A stretch of 64,000 bases of DNA from Kordia periserrulae (GTDB lineage Bacteria; Bacteroidota; Bacteroidia; Flavobacteriales; Flavobacteriaceae): positions 558,001-622,000 of the forward strand of contig NZ_QBKT01000002.1 in assembly GCF_003054265.1 (NCBI RefSeq), written 5' to 3'. The notes beneath the pieces are model-generated. The model did not search any database. It was not told the origin of the DNA and was given only the letters and a program-made list of their open reading frames with translations. Numbering within the stretch: position 1 is the stretch's first letter; every line of letters begins with the position of its first letter. Shown here in pieces: positions 37,938 through 47,806 of the stretch. Position numbers and translations under genes: made by a program.

Positions 37938-40900
37938 ATGAGTACAGCACGCGTACAAAAAAATACAACGGAGCAATCGAGTGGAAATTCTTCTCGGTCA
38001 AGTTTATTTATTGCGCCAACGCAACTCAAACAAAAATCTGAAAACTCCAAAGAAAGCGAAACGCCTGATTTATTTATTGTCCCATCGCGTCAACAAGAAA
38101 CGAGAGGAAATCAAGAAACACAATCAACCACAGAAGCTTCTAGCTCCTCATTTATCAATCAAACGTTACCAAAAAGCAGTGTTTCCACAAATACTACAAC
38201 ACTAGAAGAACAAAAAGAAGAAGCACAAGAAGAAACCTCAAAAGAAGCGACTGCTGAAAAGACGCAACCAGCAACACCTGAAGCTCAAAAAGCAGTGACA
38301 ACGCCTGAAAATGGAGAAGCAAAAGCAACAGTAAACGCAAAAACAGGAAACACACCTGTTGGAAAAAGTGCTAAAGGAAGTGGTGGCGCTGGTGGCGGTG
38401 GCGGAAACTCGTATGCAGTTCCAAATGGACCACAGGGTGGCGTTGGAGAAAAAGAAAACGTCAAAGAAGAAGAAGCGCCATTGGTATTGCCAACAGAAAA
38501 TGGAAAAGTATACGCCGACGGATTGATGAGTCAAACACCATCAAACTTTATGAGAGGTGTTAAAGAATCGGGTACAACGGCTTCGGAAGTTCAAAAAAAT
38601 GAGCAAAAAACATTACAAGAATCTCTTCCAGAAATAGAACAACCTACGGGCGTTCCTACCAAATCGGCTGCGCAAAAAGCCAAAGCCAAAGCAGCGTCTG
38701 ACAAAGTTGGTGAGCAAATAAAAAGTGATAAAAATACCTTGGGCGATTTGGCTCCGACAGGAAAAAAAGAAGGCGAAAAAATTCCAGAAGTAAGCCAACA
38801 GCCAGCAAGTACGGCAATGGCAAAATTGCGTAGTATTTCTACTTGGGGAAGAAGTGGTAGTGATGAAGATAAAAAATCGCAAATAAAAAGCGGTATCAAT
38901 AACTTGCCAACTTCGGAAAGTGTGAATACCAATCCTGGTGAAAAGCCAAAAGTTGACTTGACAGGTCAGGCAGATCCTGAAAAAAACAAGCAAAACTTAG
39001 ACGAATCTACCGAAACAACCAACAAAGAACAAGCTAAAAATCTCGCCGAAAGCAAACTCTACAAAGGCGAAGATGATATCTATCCAGAAATGGAACTCGA
39101 AATGATGTCGCCTACGGTTGAGTTTGCGCCACCGCCAGAAACTACAGGACTTTCCGAAGAAATTCCAAACGTATCTGCTGAGGTTAAAAATAGTTTTGAC
39201 ACACAAGCAAAATCGTACATTGATCAAGAAATGGCACCTGATATGCAAAAGCAAAATGAGGAATATGCCAAAATGCAGACCGATCAAGAAAAAGAACGGT
39301 TAAAATCTGAGCAAGACATTGATGCGGAAACACAACGTGTAAAACAAGAACAAGAACTTGCGCAAAGTACCGCAAAAGCGGATGTAGAAGCACAACGAAC
39401 CGAATGGCAAGAAGAAAACGAAAACGTCAAAAAAGAATATAGCGAAAAATCGGAAGCAGAAAAGAAAAAAGTTGATGGCGATATAGACACGCAAGTCAAA
39501 GACGCCGATACCAAAATTGCTACCGAATATGACAAAGCCAAAAAAGAAGCGGATAAAGAAGTTGAAAAGACCGATAAAGAAGCGGCAGCTAAAAAAGCAG
39601 AAGCGAAAAAAGAATCGGAAAATAAAAGCTGGTGGGACAGAGCTATTGACGCCGTAAGTAGTTTCTTTGACAAACTCAAAGAAGGACTCAATAAACTCTT
39701 TGACGGTTTGCGCGCGCTTGTAAAAGGCTTGATAGAAGCTGCGAAAAAACTAGCCAACAAACTCATCGATTTAGCACGTGATGCGATTGTGGGACTCATC
39801 AAAGCCTTTGGAGAAGCCTTAAAAGCCTTAGTAAACGTTGCCTTAGCTGCATTTCCGAAACTTCGCGATAAATTCAACGCTGCTATTGACAAAGCCGTCA
39901 ATGCTGCGGTAAACGTCGTAAATACCTTGGCGGAAGGACTCAAAAAAGCGGTAAATGCGTTGCTAGACATTCTCGGAGCAGCACTCGATGCCATTTTAGC
40001 GGCGTATCAAGCATTCTACAATTTGTTGTTAGATGCGATGAAATTCTTAGTATCTGGCTTGATTCAAATCATACGTTTCTTATGGAATTTACAAGTAGGA
40101 GCGTGGCATGCGCCAGGACAATTCTTTGGAGCCTTGGCAGAAGTCGCTTTAGGCGGAAATCCTGCAGAACCATTAAAAAACTTTGAAGTACCGATTGGAC
40201 AAGAAGAAGCGTGGGCTGCTGCGATGGGGAAAAGTTCAGGTGAAGCAACTGCCGATGCTACAAGTGCTACGCAACCAATTCCAGAGCATTTACAATCGGT
40301 ATTGACAAAATCACAACTAAGTAATGACGATGTTACTATTGAGCCATATCCTGCGGTAACCTTAGAACCTGAATTACTCGCTGGTTTACCACCAATGCAA
40401 GATGGCGGAACCATGGAACTTGGAGGTGCTGGTGCAGATGCCGTTACAGCTCAACAACTACAAGCTTCGGCTGCAGCTGATGCAGGCTATGCATTGCCAC
40501 CACAACAAGTCACTGAATCCGTAGAAGAAAATGCAGAATCGGCAACTCAATCTGTAGATGAAGCAGCTGAAAAGCCAAATCCAGATTGGATAAACATGTC
40601 CGACCCTGAAAAACTCGATCATTACAACAACCAAATGTTGGTAGAATCCGAAGAAGTTGGAAATACCGAGCCAACTCCAGGAAAAGTAGCGTCGACACCA
40701 AATATGGACAACGATCCTGCCACGCTTATTACCAAAACAGGCCGTTTAGACATCGCAACACGTTTGGCATTTATGGGACGTCAAATGATGACAGGATTGC
40801 AAGTATTCTGGAATAAAAACAAAGTTTGGATTATCGCTGCTTTAGTCACAGCATTAATTGCTGCGGGACTCATAGCGTTTTTTACAGGTGGTGCCGGATT

Positions 40901-42269
40901 GGTGGCAGCAGTAGACATTATTGTTAAAGCTTTGGTTATCATCTTTGGTGCGTATGCGGTTTTCCAAGCGATGGGACATATATGGGATTACGTGAAAAAA
41001 GCGTGGGCTGGCGATGCTGTTGGTGCAGGAAAATCCTTAGCAATGGCAATGGCGGTTATTGTGATGGAATTCTTGTTGGATAAAATCCTCTTAGGAATGG
41101 GGAAAGTCTTCAAGCGTGTCATGGCAGCAGCCAAAACGACTCGTATTGGACAAAAAGTGATGAAAGGTGTCAACTTTGTTCGCAAAGGTGTAACCAAAAC
41201 TGGAAACATCATCAAAAAAGGAGTTGCCAGAATCAAAAACACGCGTTTAGGAATCCGAATTCAAGGAATGGTTGGCAAAGGAACCAAGAAATTGAGTAAC
41301 TTACGTCAGAAGATTTTGGAGAAATTCAAATTCAAGCGAATTTGGATTGAGAAGCGCGGAAAATGGTTTGAGCTTTGGGCAGAATTTAATCCTGAATTCC
41401 TATTAGCCAGAGAAGATGCTGATACAGGAGAACGTATTAAAGTAGAAGCAGATAACAGATTCACACCTGAAAACAAAGCACAATGGCGTAGAAATGCTGA
41501 TGGAACTTATGAAGTAAAAGTAGATGCAAATTCTCCTTGGGAGAGTGCTACAAAAATGGACGATAAGATTGACGTTCCTGCGAAATTCAAAACTGATGCT
41601 AACGGAAACATTATTGAAGATACGTATACACGTACCAGACCGAAAGATCCGAACAATCCTGCAGATGTGGATGCGTTAGATCCATTAGACAAAAAAATGC
41701 ATCAAGCACAAGTAGAACGAGGAAATATTGTTGATGAAATTGCTGATAGTAGAAAAGTTGATGGTGTAGAAGAAGCATTAGCTAAAAAGAAAGCGAAGCA
41801 AGAATTAACACCAGAAGAGCAAGCATTATTAGACGAGCATTTTAAAGTAACCAATAAAAAAGTTAAGAATAGTGAACAAATAGGAGATATTGGAGCGGAA
41901 GATGCTATCAAAAAGAAACATACTAATATCTCTGAAACTCACACGCATGAAGGCCCAGGCGTATTTGATCAAGTTCATAAAACGGAATCGGGTGAATATA
42001 TCATTGTGGAGGCTAAAGGAGGAAGTTCTACCTTAGGTTCAGCAAAACATAATGGATTTAGAGTAGAGCAAGGAACAGCAGAATATTTTGAGTATGTTAT
42101 TGAACGAATGCGAAATTCTGGAGGAGCCAAAAAGAAATTAGCGGATGAAATTATGGAGAACTATGATCTCAATGGAGGCTTTTCACAAATAAAATTCTAT
42201 AAAGCACAAACGCCTATTGACGCTAATGGTCAGGCATTAAACACTATACTTACTGAATTTTCAATATAA
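37938..42269 (+). CDS. Giant eCIS cargo/effector with nuclease-like C-terminus
   Basis: A 1443-residue protein with a polymorphic-toxin layout. An N-terminal disordered region carries a repeated LFI-x-P motif (~25 and ~50). A Glu/Lys/Gln-rich coiled coil (~420-570), an Ala/Leu-rich amphipathic helical block (~580-760) and a hydrophobic double helix (~964-1015, IIAALVTALIAAGLIAFF) follow. The C-terminal ~110 residues read as a PD-(D/E)xK-type nuclease: GVFDQVHK (~1340), then YIIVEAKGG with the E-x-K pair at ~1358-1360. Its position between tape measure and a putative immunity gene, in the slot used by eCIS cargo, supports delivery by the particle. The nuclease call is by motif only. Confidence 0.72.
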   Translation: MSTARVQKNTTEQSSGNSSRSSLFIAPTQLKQKSENSKESETPDLFIVPSRQQETRGNQETQSTTEASSSSFINQTLPKSSVSTNTTTLEEQKEEAQEETSKEATAEKTQPATPEAQKAVTTPENGEAKATVNAKTGNTPVGKSAKGSGGAGGGGGNSYAVPNGPQGGVGEKENVKEEEAPLVLPTENGKVYADGLMSQTPSNFMRGVKESGTTASEVQKNEQKTLQESLPEIEQPTGVPTKSAAQKAKAKAASDKVGEQIKSDKNTLGDLAPTGKKEGEKIPEVSQQPASTAMAKLRSISTWGRSGSDEDKKSQIKSGINNLPTSESVNTNPGEKPKVDLTGQADPEKNKQNLDESTETTNKEQAKNLAESKLYKGEDDIYPEMELEMMSPTVEFAPPPETTGLSEEIPNVSAEVKNSFDTQAKSYIDQEMAPDMQKQNEEYAKMQTDQEKERLKSEQDIDAETQRVKQEQELAQSTAKADVEAQRTEWQEENENVKKEYSEKSEAEKKKVDGDIDTQVKDADTKIATEYDKAKKEADKEVEKTDKEAAAKKAEAKKESENKSWWDRAIDAVSSFFDKLKEGLNKLFDGLRALVKGLIEAAKKLANKLIDLARDAIVGLIKAFGEALKALVNVALAAFPKLRDKFNAAIDKAVNAAVNVVNTLAEGLKKAVNALLDILGAALDAILAAYQAFYNLLLDAMKFLVSGLIQIIRFLWNLQVGAWHAPGQFFGALAEVALGGNPAEPLKNFEVPIGQEEAWAAAMGKSSGEATADATSATQPIPEHLQSVLTKSQLSNDDVTIEPYPAVTLEPELLAGLPPMQDGGTMELGGAGADAVTAQQLQASAAADAGYALPPQQVTESVEENAESATQSVDEAAEKPNPDWINMSDPEKLDHYNNQMLVESEEVGNTEPTPGKVASTPNMDNDPATLITKTGRLDIATRLAFMGRQMMTGLQVFWNKNKVWIIAALVTALIAAGLIAFFTGGAGLVAAVDIIVKALVIIFGAYAVFQAMGHIWDYVKKAWAGDAVGAGKSLAMAMAVIVMEFLLDKILLGMGKVFKRVMAAAKTTRIGQKVMKGVNFVRKGVTKTGNIIKKGVARIKNTRLGIRIQGMVGKGTKKLSNLRQKILEKFKFKRIWIEKRGKWFELWAEFNPEFLLAREDADTGERIKVEADNRFTPENKAQWRRNADGTYEVKVDANSPWESATKMDDKIDVPAKFKTDANGNIIEDTYTRTRPKDPNNPADVDALDPLDKKMHQAQVERGNIVDEIADSRKVDGVEEALAKKKAKQELTPEEQALLDEHFKVTNKKVKNSEQIGDIGAEDAIKKKHTNISETHTHEGPGVFDQVHKTESGEYIIVEAKGGSSTLGSAKHNGFRVEQGTAEYFEYVIERMRNSGGAKKKLADEIMENYDLNGGFSQIKFYKAQTPIDANGQALNTILTEFSI

Positions 42270-42274
42270 AAAGA

Positions 42275-43147
42275 ATGGCTAATACATTAGAATTTAATAA
42301 TTGGGATGAGAACTCATTTAAAGACGATTACGATAAAAATTTTAACGGATTTAAAGAAAAAATGCTGAACGCAGCTAAATCTAATCCCAATACATCACAT
42401 AGTCTTTTTAAACGGGCAATTTTATGGTTTGCCATAAAATATGTCCATAACGAATCTTCTTTTGAAGAGTTGTCTTATTATATGAAATTAGCAATGCAAG
42501 CTGCTTATGCTCATATACAAACTGAAGTGAATTTAGGAACAACACAAGAACTTTGGATTGATAATGAAAAAGTAAGCTTGCAAAAAACATCTTCAACTCA
42601 CAAAACGAACGTAGCTACATTGATGGAAATCAATGATATTACCTGCATTTGCCGTTGTGAAAAAGTGAAAGAAGCCATCTTTCGACAAACCGATCCGGGA
42701 CCGTTTTTTCATAATGTGAATTTGGCGCGTTCGTATCATTATCCATATTACTATTTAGAAAAATCATTGCATAAAATTGACGATGCTGTAATTCAGCGTC
42801 AGTTGGATAAGATGGACAAAAGTGCGGAAGACTTTTTTAAAGATGACGACGAATGGAATGATTGGTATGAAGCTATCTATCTTCCATTGAGTGCATTGCG
42901 CAATGCATTTTACTTAGGAAATGAAGCGTCTTTCAATGAAAAATTACAAATTGCTTTAGACAAAGACCGGGCTTTTAACGACGATGCAAAAGGACGTTAT
43001 GCCAATCCAGACAATTGGATTCCTTGGGAAATCAATGCTTTTGCATGCAGAGCGCATGACAAAGGTTGGAATATTACCGTAAATGATAGTCGATTGTTGA
43101 TGTTTCTAGTAGAAGGTAAGTGCAATGTTGAAAATTTGGCACCATAA
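42275..43147 (+). CDS. Putative immunity protein for the nuclease-like cargo (Imm49-like)
   Basis: A 290-residue soluble, largely helical protein starting 5 bp after the cargo gene. It has no signal peptide or membrane helix. Its pattern (helical repeats, then PDNWIPWEINAFACRAHDKGWNITVNDSRLLMFLVEG near the end) resembles the Imm49 group of immunity proteins as I remember it, but this needs a profile search. The direct coupling to a gene ending in a nuclease-like toxin domain is the main argument for an immunity role in the cytoplasm of the producer. Confidence 0.55.
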   Translation: MANTLEFNNWDENSFKDDYDKNFNGFKEKMLNAAKSNPNTSHSLFKRAILWFAIKYVHNESSFEELSYYMKLAMQAAYAHIQTEVNLGTTQELWIDNEKVSLQKTSSTHKTNVATLMEINDITCICRCEKVKEAIFRQTDPGPFFHNVNLARSYHYPYYYLEKSLHKIDDAVIQRQLDKMDKSAEDFFKDDDEWNDWYEAIYLPLSALRNAFYLGNEASFNEKLQIALDKDRAFNDDAKGRYANPDNWIPWEINAFACRAHDKGWNITVNDSRLLMFLVEGKCNVENLAP

Positions 43148-43227
43148 TGACAAATAAATATCCCTAAACGTAGGTACTCATTGTACACCTCAATTTTTGT
43201 ATATTTAAAAAACAAAAGTAAAATCGT

Positions 43228-46023
43228 ATGGAATCTATCAGTAATTCAGAACAAAAAGAGCAGAAAAAAGAAGCAACATTGCATCCAATATTGCAATGGT
43301 TTTATGATGTTATTGTAGCGTTCAACAAATTTCGCCGCTCTTCATTTTTAAGTATTATCATACTTATCATCATGTTACTGTTAGTGAAAGGATTGGATCA
43401 GGCATACACCTTATTGGTTGATATGATTGAAGATAAGAATTCCTATTCGTTGTTGCTGTGTTACACGATTATTTCAGTATTTGCCTTAGTTATTTCACAC
43501 TATCCAATTTATATTTACTACGCAAAAGACATCAACGACAGTAAAGATGAAAACTTTTGGTACATTCACAAACTATGGTTTTACAACATTTTTACATTTA
43601 GTAAAAAACCAATTGAAGCCAAACCTTCCCAAAAAGCAGCATATTCACAAGATTATAAAGCAAAGTTTTTTAGACATGCGCTGGGAATTTCCATCTTTAG
43701 TATATGGGCGTATTACATCTATAAATCGTACGAGCCCAAACTCTATTATGTGTACGAAGGTGTTTCTGGTATCATTATTTTTAATTGGATTATTTGCCTG
43801 ATTCCGTACATTTTGCTCATTATTTTTCTTCGAAAGAAGCAAAAAACAGACAACTTCAACAGTGATTATAAAAAGCAAGAAGATACAAATGACAATGCTG
43901 CGGTTTATGATACATTTTACAAAAAAGGTGTTTTGTCATTTTACATGTTAATGCTGTTCTCAATCGTGTTATTGCTTTGGGCAGCTTTTCTCTCTGAATT
44001 CAATCTTACTTCGTATTATTTATTACAATTACTAACATTTTTACTTTCAGTAACTTACATAAGTTTTCGTTTGTTCCGCTCAAAGTTAGATGTGTATCTT
44101 GCCATTCCGTTTATTAAAAAAATTGCGTTTAGCTACAATTACGTGAGCTTTTTCTTTGTCATAGCATTATTGCTCTTTGGAATGTTGGTGTATTGTAACA
44201 TCGGCGTAGCGTATGGAAAACCATTGCCAAATGCTATGGCGGTATTGTTTGCCTATTTTTTCATATTCTATTACATCTTAACCTGTGCGTTAAAATCGTT
44301 ATTCGTTATTCAAGCCATTAAAAGACAAAGTAACGCTTACGAAAAAGGAAAAATTACCAAAAAAGTCTATGAAGATTACTCAGGATTGACGCCAAAAGGA
44401 ATCAATCGTTTGGTAAAACTAAAAGACCAAAAAAGCTTTGTAAAAGGCGGAAATGTCATCACACTTATTGTATTAGGATTTATTCTTTTTTGCTCGTTAA
44501 TCGCGGTCATTTCTCCAAAATGGAATGAAAGTTATGTGCATGAATTAGACACCGATAGTGTTCGTAGAGATGATAGCGTATTGCCTTTGAACAATTATAT
44601 GGACTCGTTAAGAAAAAAAATAAAAAATAATAAAAAACCGCTAATTTTTGTTGCCTCTCACGGTGGTGCTTTAAAAGCAAATATTTGGACGATGAAGTTA
44701 CTCAATCATATTCAAGAAGAAACAGAAGGTGAATTCTTAGACCAAACAGCTTCGTTTTCAGGTGCTTCTGGCGGAATGATGGGATTGGGCATGTATTCGG
44801 TCTTATCTGGAAAATATAATAATAAAACTAAAAATAGATTTAAAAATATAGAAAACCGTATCAATAAAGTTGCTTCAGAAAATTACGCATCCAGCGATGT
44901 ATCGTATATGTTGGGTTGGGATTTTATCCGAAAAATGATACTGCTTCGAAAAGTCAGCAAACACAAAGATAGAGCGTATTATTCCATGGTTACCTATCAA
45001 AACTTACTTGAAAAACGCGACACACGTATGTTAGATACAGTATCTTTTCAGGGATATTGGTATGACAATATTTATAAGAAAAACGACTATTTTCCAGCAA
45101 TTTTGGTCAATACCGCAAAAACCAACGGGAGAAGAGGTGTTTTTAGCTCCGTTCGTTATGATGATGATGAAGATTTATTTTTAAATGCAGATAATTTAGC
45201 GCAATTACAACCTATTGTTGACGGCAAGCGTCCTGTAGTATCGTTTTATCAAGCGTTGTCGTGTACCAACCGTTTTCCTGGATTCAGTCCCGCAGCAAAA
45301 ATTTCGGGTTATGGACATTATATTGACGCGGGCGCGATTGACAACAGTGGATTATTGACAAGTTTGGATTGGTACGACCGACTTAAAAACGGCGACAAAC
45401 CAGTGATTATGCCAGAAACAAACGTCATTTTTGTGGAAATCATCAATGGAAAATCGAATTATATCAAATATCTACTAAGAGCTTTTAAAGAAAAATATGA
45501 TATTGACTTTTTAGAATTTGAAGAAGAAGAACAAGGAAATCTGTCAGCAGTCATCAGCGCAGGCGTGAATTTAGACAAAAATCCAGATTACTTTAGTGAT
45601 TTGATACGACGTTTGGAAAAGCGAGGTAGAAAACCGCTAGAGGAAATTCAATTTCAAGAAGATTCTATTTATAACGCCAATAAATTCAGTATCAGATACA
45701 TTCCAATATATTTGCCTAGAGTCATCACGTTAGACGATGTGGAAAGTTTTGTAGGTGGAGATGTTAAAGAGTTGATTATCAATTCAAAAGGAAAAGAAAT
45801 TCATGCGAGAGACAGTCTCATTAAATTTCTAAAAGAGCGAAATAAAGAAATATACGACGACACTGAAAATATTTCCGAATCTGGCAATTGGGAGACTTAC
45901 GAACCGACATTGGCGCGACATTTAAGCCCAAGTACCATTAAGTATTACGATAGAATTCTCAAAAATAACGACACAATTATTGAACGAATTCAAGAACTCA
46001 AAGATGAATTAAACAAAAAATAA
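43228..46023 (+). CDS. Membrane-anchored patatin-like phospholipase
   Basis: A 931-residue protein. The N-terminal ~430 residues contain eight or nine transmembrane helices separated by charged loops. The C-terminal cytoplasmic or periplasmic domain is patatin-like: an oxyanion segment ASHGGALKANIWT (~470), the nucleophile elbow SFSGASGGMMGLG (~505; G-x-S-G-G) and a late Asp in YIDAGAIDNSGLL (~700). It would hydrolyse acyl lipids. It is encoded between the immunity-like gene and the eCIS ATPase on the same strand. It could be a second effector, a lysis/release factor for the particles, or an unrelated passenger; the sequence does not decide this. Confidence 0.78.
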   Translation: MESISNSEQKEQKKEATLHPILQWFYDVIVAFNKFRRSSFLSIIILIIMLLLVKGLDQAYTLLVDMIEDKNSYSLLLCYTIISVFALVISHYPIYIYYAKDINDSKDENFWYIHKLWFYNIFTFSKKPIEAKPSQKAAYSQDYKAKFFRHALGISIFSIWAYYIYKSYEPKLYYVYEGVSGIIIFNWIICLIPYILLIIFLRKKQKTDNFNSDYKKQEDTNDNAAVYDTFYKKGVLSFYMLMLFSIVLLLWAAFLSEFNLTSYYLLQLLTFLLSVTYISFRLFRSKLDVYLAIPFIKKIAFSYNYVSFFFVIALLLFGMLVYCNIGVAYGKPLPNAMAVLFAYFFIFYYILTCALKSLFVIQAIKRQSNAYEKGKITKKVYEDYSGLTPKGINRLVKLKDQKSFVKGGNVITLIVLGFILFCSLIAVISPKWNESYVHELDTDSVRRDDSVLPLNNYMDSLRKKIKNNKKPLIFVASHGGALKANIWTMKLLNHIQEETEGEFLDQTASFSGASGGMMGLGMYSVLSGKYNNKTKNRFKNIENRINKVASENYASSDVSYMLGWDFIRKMILLRKVSKHKDRAYYSMVTYQNLLEKRDTRMLDTVSFQGYWYDNIYKKNDYFPAILVNTAKTNGRRGVFSSVRYDDDEDLFLNADNLAQLQPIVDGKRPVVSFYQALSCTNRFPGFSPAAKISGYGHYIDAGAIDNSGLLTSLDWYDRLKNGDKPVIMPETNVIFVEIINGKSNYIKYLLRAFKEKYDIDFLEFEEEEQGNLSAVISAGVNLDKNPDYFSDLIRRLEKRGRKPLEEIQFQEDSIYNANKFSIRYIPIYLPRVITLDDVESFVGGDVKELIINSKGKEIHARDSLIKFLKERNKEIYDDTENISESGNWETYEPTLARHLSPSTIKYYDRILKNNDTIIERIQELKDELNKK

Positions 46024-46138
46024 AAAGGGGAAAAACACCCATAAAAAAAGGATTTCAACGGTTTCATAAATCCACAAGTATTCTTTTATTTATGCTGCTA
46101 TAACGCGCAGCATCTGCGTGTATCATAATTTCAATATC

Positions 46139-47443
46139 ATGACTACAGAACTCATAGACTATATAAAACAAGCGGTGCGATTTCGTTTGGCAGAAGTTTC
46201 AGGAAGCGACGAAACCATTGATTTCCCAACGTTTGACTTTGCCAATGACGATTCGGAATTTTCCAAATTTGTAACGGAAAACAACTTTCAAATCTATGAA
46301 ATACTGATTTTGCTGCTTGCCATGTTGCCATACATTGCACCAGGTTTTTTAACCAGCATTCTCTCCGAATACTTTCCAGAAGGAAGTGATTTTCCTGAAT
46401 TTGGAGGTGTAAAAGGCAAACAATATCGCGGTATTCTTCCAACGGGCGAAACGGCTATTTTTATTGTGGTTGGGACGAATTATAGAGCGCGAAATTTTAT
46501 CATTTCTATTTTTAATGAAGAACATGCTTTTGCTAAAAAATCAATTTTACGCTTGAGTGATGTGCCTGAAGGCGAACCGAAAATCAGCGGAACGTTATTG
46601 TTAGATTTTGAATACGTAGAACTATTTGTATACGGCTCAATTTCCAAGCCAAAACTCAGCCAAAATTTCCCAGCAGAATTGTTAGAAACGCAACTCGAAT
46701 GGGACGATTTAGTACTGAATGAAAAAACACTCAAAGAAGTCAACAATGTGCTCGTTTGGATGGAACACAACAATACGCTGCTCAACGATTTTAATATGGT
46801 TGACAAAATAAAACCAGGCTACAAAGTCATGTTTTTTGGTGCACCAGGCGTCGGAAAAACGCTCACTGCCAGTTTGATGGGAAAACACACAGGAAAAGAC
46901 GTCTATCGCATCGATTTGTCATTAGTCATCTCAAAATATATTGGAGAAACCGAAAAAAATCTTTCCAATCTCTTTAACAAAGCCAAAAACAAAGACTGGA
47001 TTCTCTTCTTTGACGAAGCAGACGCCATTTTTGGAAAACGTACAGGCGTTCGCGATGCGCATGACAAATACGCCAACCAAGAAGTATCATACTTACTACA
47101 ACGCATTGAATCGCATTCAGGATTGGTGATTTTAGCATCTAACTATCGCAGTAATATCGACAAAGCATTTACGAGAAGATTTCAATCCATCATCGATTTT
47201 GAAAGTCCAGGAATTCCGGAGCGCTTAGAACTTTGGCAAAAATACATTCCAGAAGCGTTTATGTCGGAAGAAATTAATCTTCAAGAACTTTCAGAAACCT
47301 ATGAAGTTACAGGTGCAAACATTGTCAATATTGTGCAATATGCTTGTTTGCAAGTCTTAGCAGAAGGTGGCACGCAATTGACCAATGAAATTTTGGAGAA
47401 TGCAATTCGTAGGGAATTTATCAAGGAAGGGAGAATGGTATAG
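46139..47443 (+). CDS. eCIS AAA+ ATPase (Pvc15-like)
   Basis: A 434-residue AAA+ ATPase starting at ATG 46139. The N-terminal ~200 residues form a cluster-specific domain. The ATPase core has Walker A FFGAPGVGKT (~240), Walker B ILFFDEADAIFG (~292), sensor SNYRSNID and arginine-finger region FTRRFQSIIDF (~340). A Pvc15-like ATPase is a hallmark of eCIS loci and is thought to help load or unfold cargo. It closes the cluster and is transcribed in the same direction, after a 115-bp gap. Confidence 0.9.
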   Translation: MTTELIDYIKQAVRFRLAEVSGSDETIDFPTFDFANDDSEFSKFVTENNFQIYEILILLLAMLPYIAPGFLTSILSEYFPEGSDFPEFGGVKGKQYRGILPTGETAIFIVVGTNYRARNFIISIFNEEHAFAKKSILRLSDVPEGEPKISGTLLLDFEYVELFVYGSISKPKLSQNFPAELLETQLEWDDLVLNEKTLKEVNNVLVWMEHNNTLLNDFNMVDKIKPGYKVMFFGAPGVGKTLTASLMGKHTGKDVYRIDLSLVISKYIGETEKNLSNLFNKAKNKDWILFFDEADAIFGKRTGVRDAHDKYANQEVSYLLQRIESHSGLVILASNYRSNIDKAFTRRFQSIIDFESPGIPERLELWQKYIPEAFMSEEINLQELSETYEVTGANIVNIVQYACLQVLAEGGTQLTNEILENAIRREFIKEGRMV

Positions 47444-47806
47444 AAAACTAACTAAACTCTCAATAAAACTTCTAACGGAAGTTATTCAAATCAACATTAA
47501 AGTAGACGCAATTTCAACATATAACAGAGATTGTGTCTTTTTTATGCTTTTAATTTACTTCACAAAACAAGACCAAAGAAATCGTAGATACTTTGTTCAT
47601 TTTGGTCAATACGGTACAATCGCATAAAAAACTTGTTAGTAAGTTGAATATTATTCCGTTTCAGAGTTGGTGTCGTATGCGTTTCGGTGTGGGTTTGTGG
47701 AGATAGAACCTTAGAAATCATCACTCACAAAAAAATCACAACGCTTACAAAGTAATTTTTCACTTTCAACAAACAAAAAGATAGTTTTATACAAAACTGT
47801 TTTAAA
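47444..47806. other. Intergenic region between the eCIS ATPase and yifB
   Basis: This 363-bp stretch has no convincing gene, repeat or terminator. Short frames in it have no recognisable motif. It presumably holds the yifB promoter, but no clear -33/-7 pair is visible. Confidence 0.5.

Noticed and set aside
39284-39994. Long minus-strand frame inside the cargo gene
   Set aside because: Ser/Ala/Phe-rich mirror of a Lys/Glu/Ala-rich coding region; a codon-bias shadow of the real gene on the plus strand.
17207-47443. Prophage
   Set aside because: Tail-like genes only: no capsid, portal, terminase, replication, lysin or integrase genes. The DUF4255 protein and AAA+ ATPase point to an eCIS.
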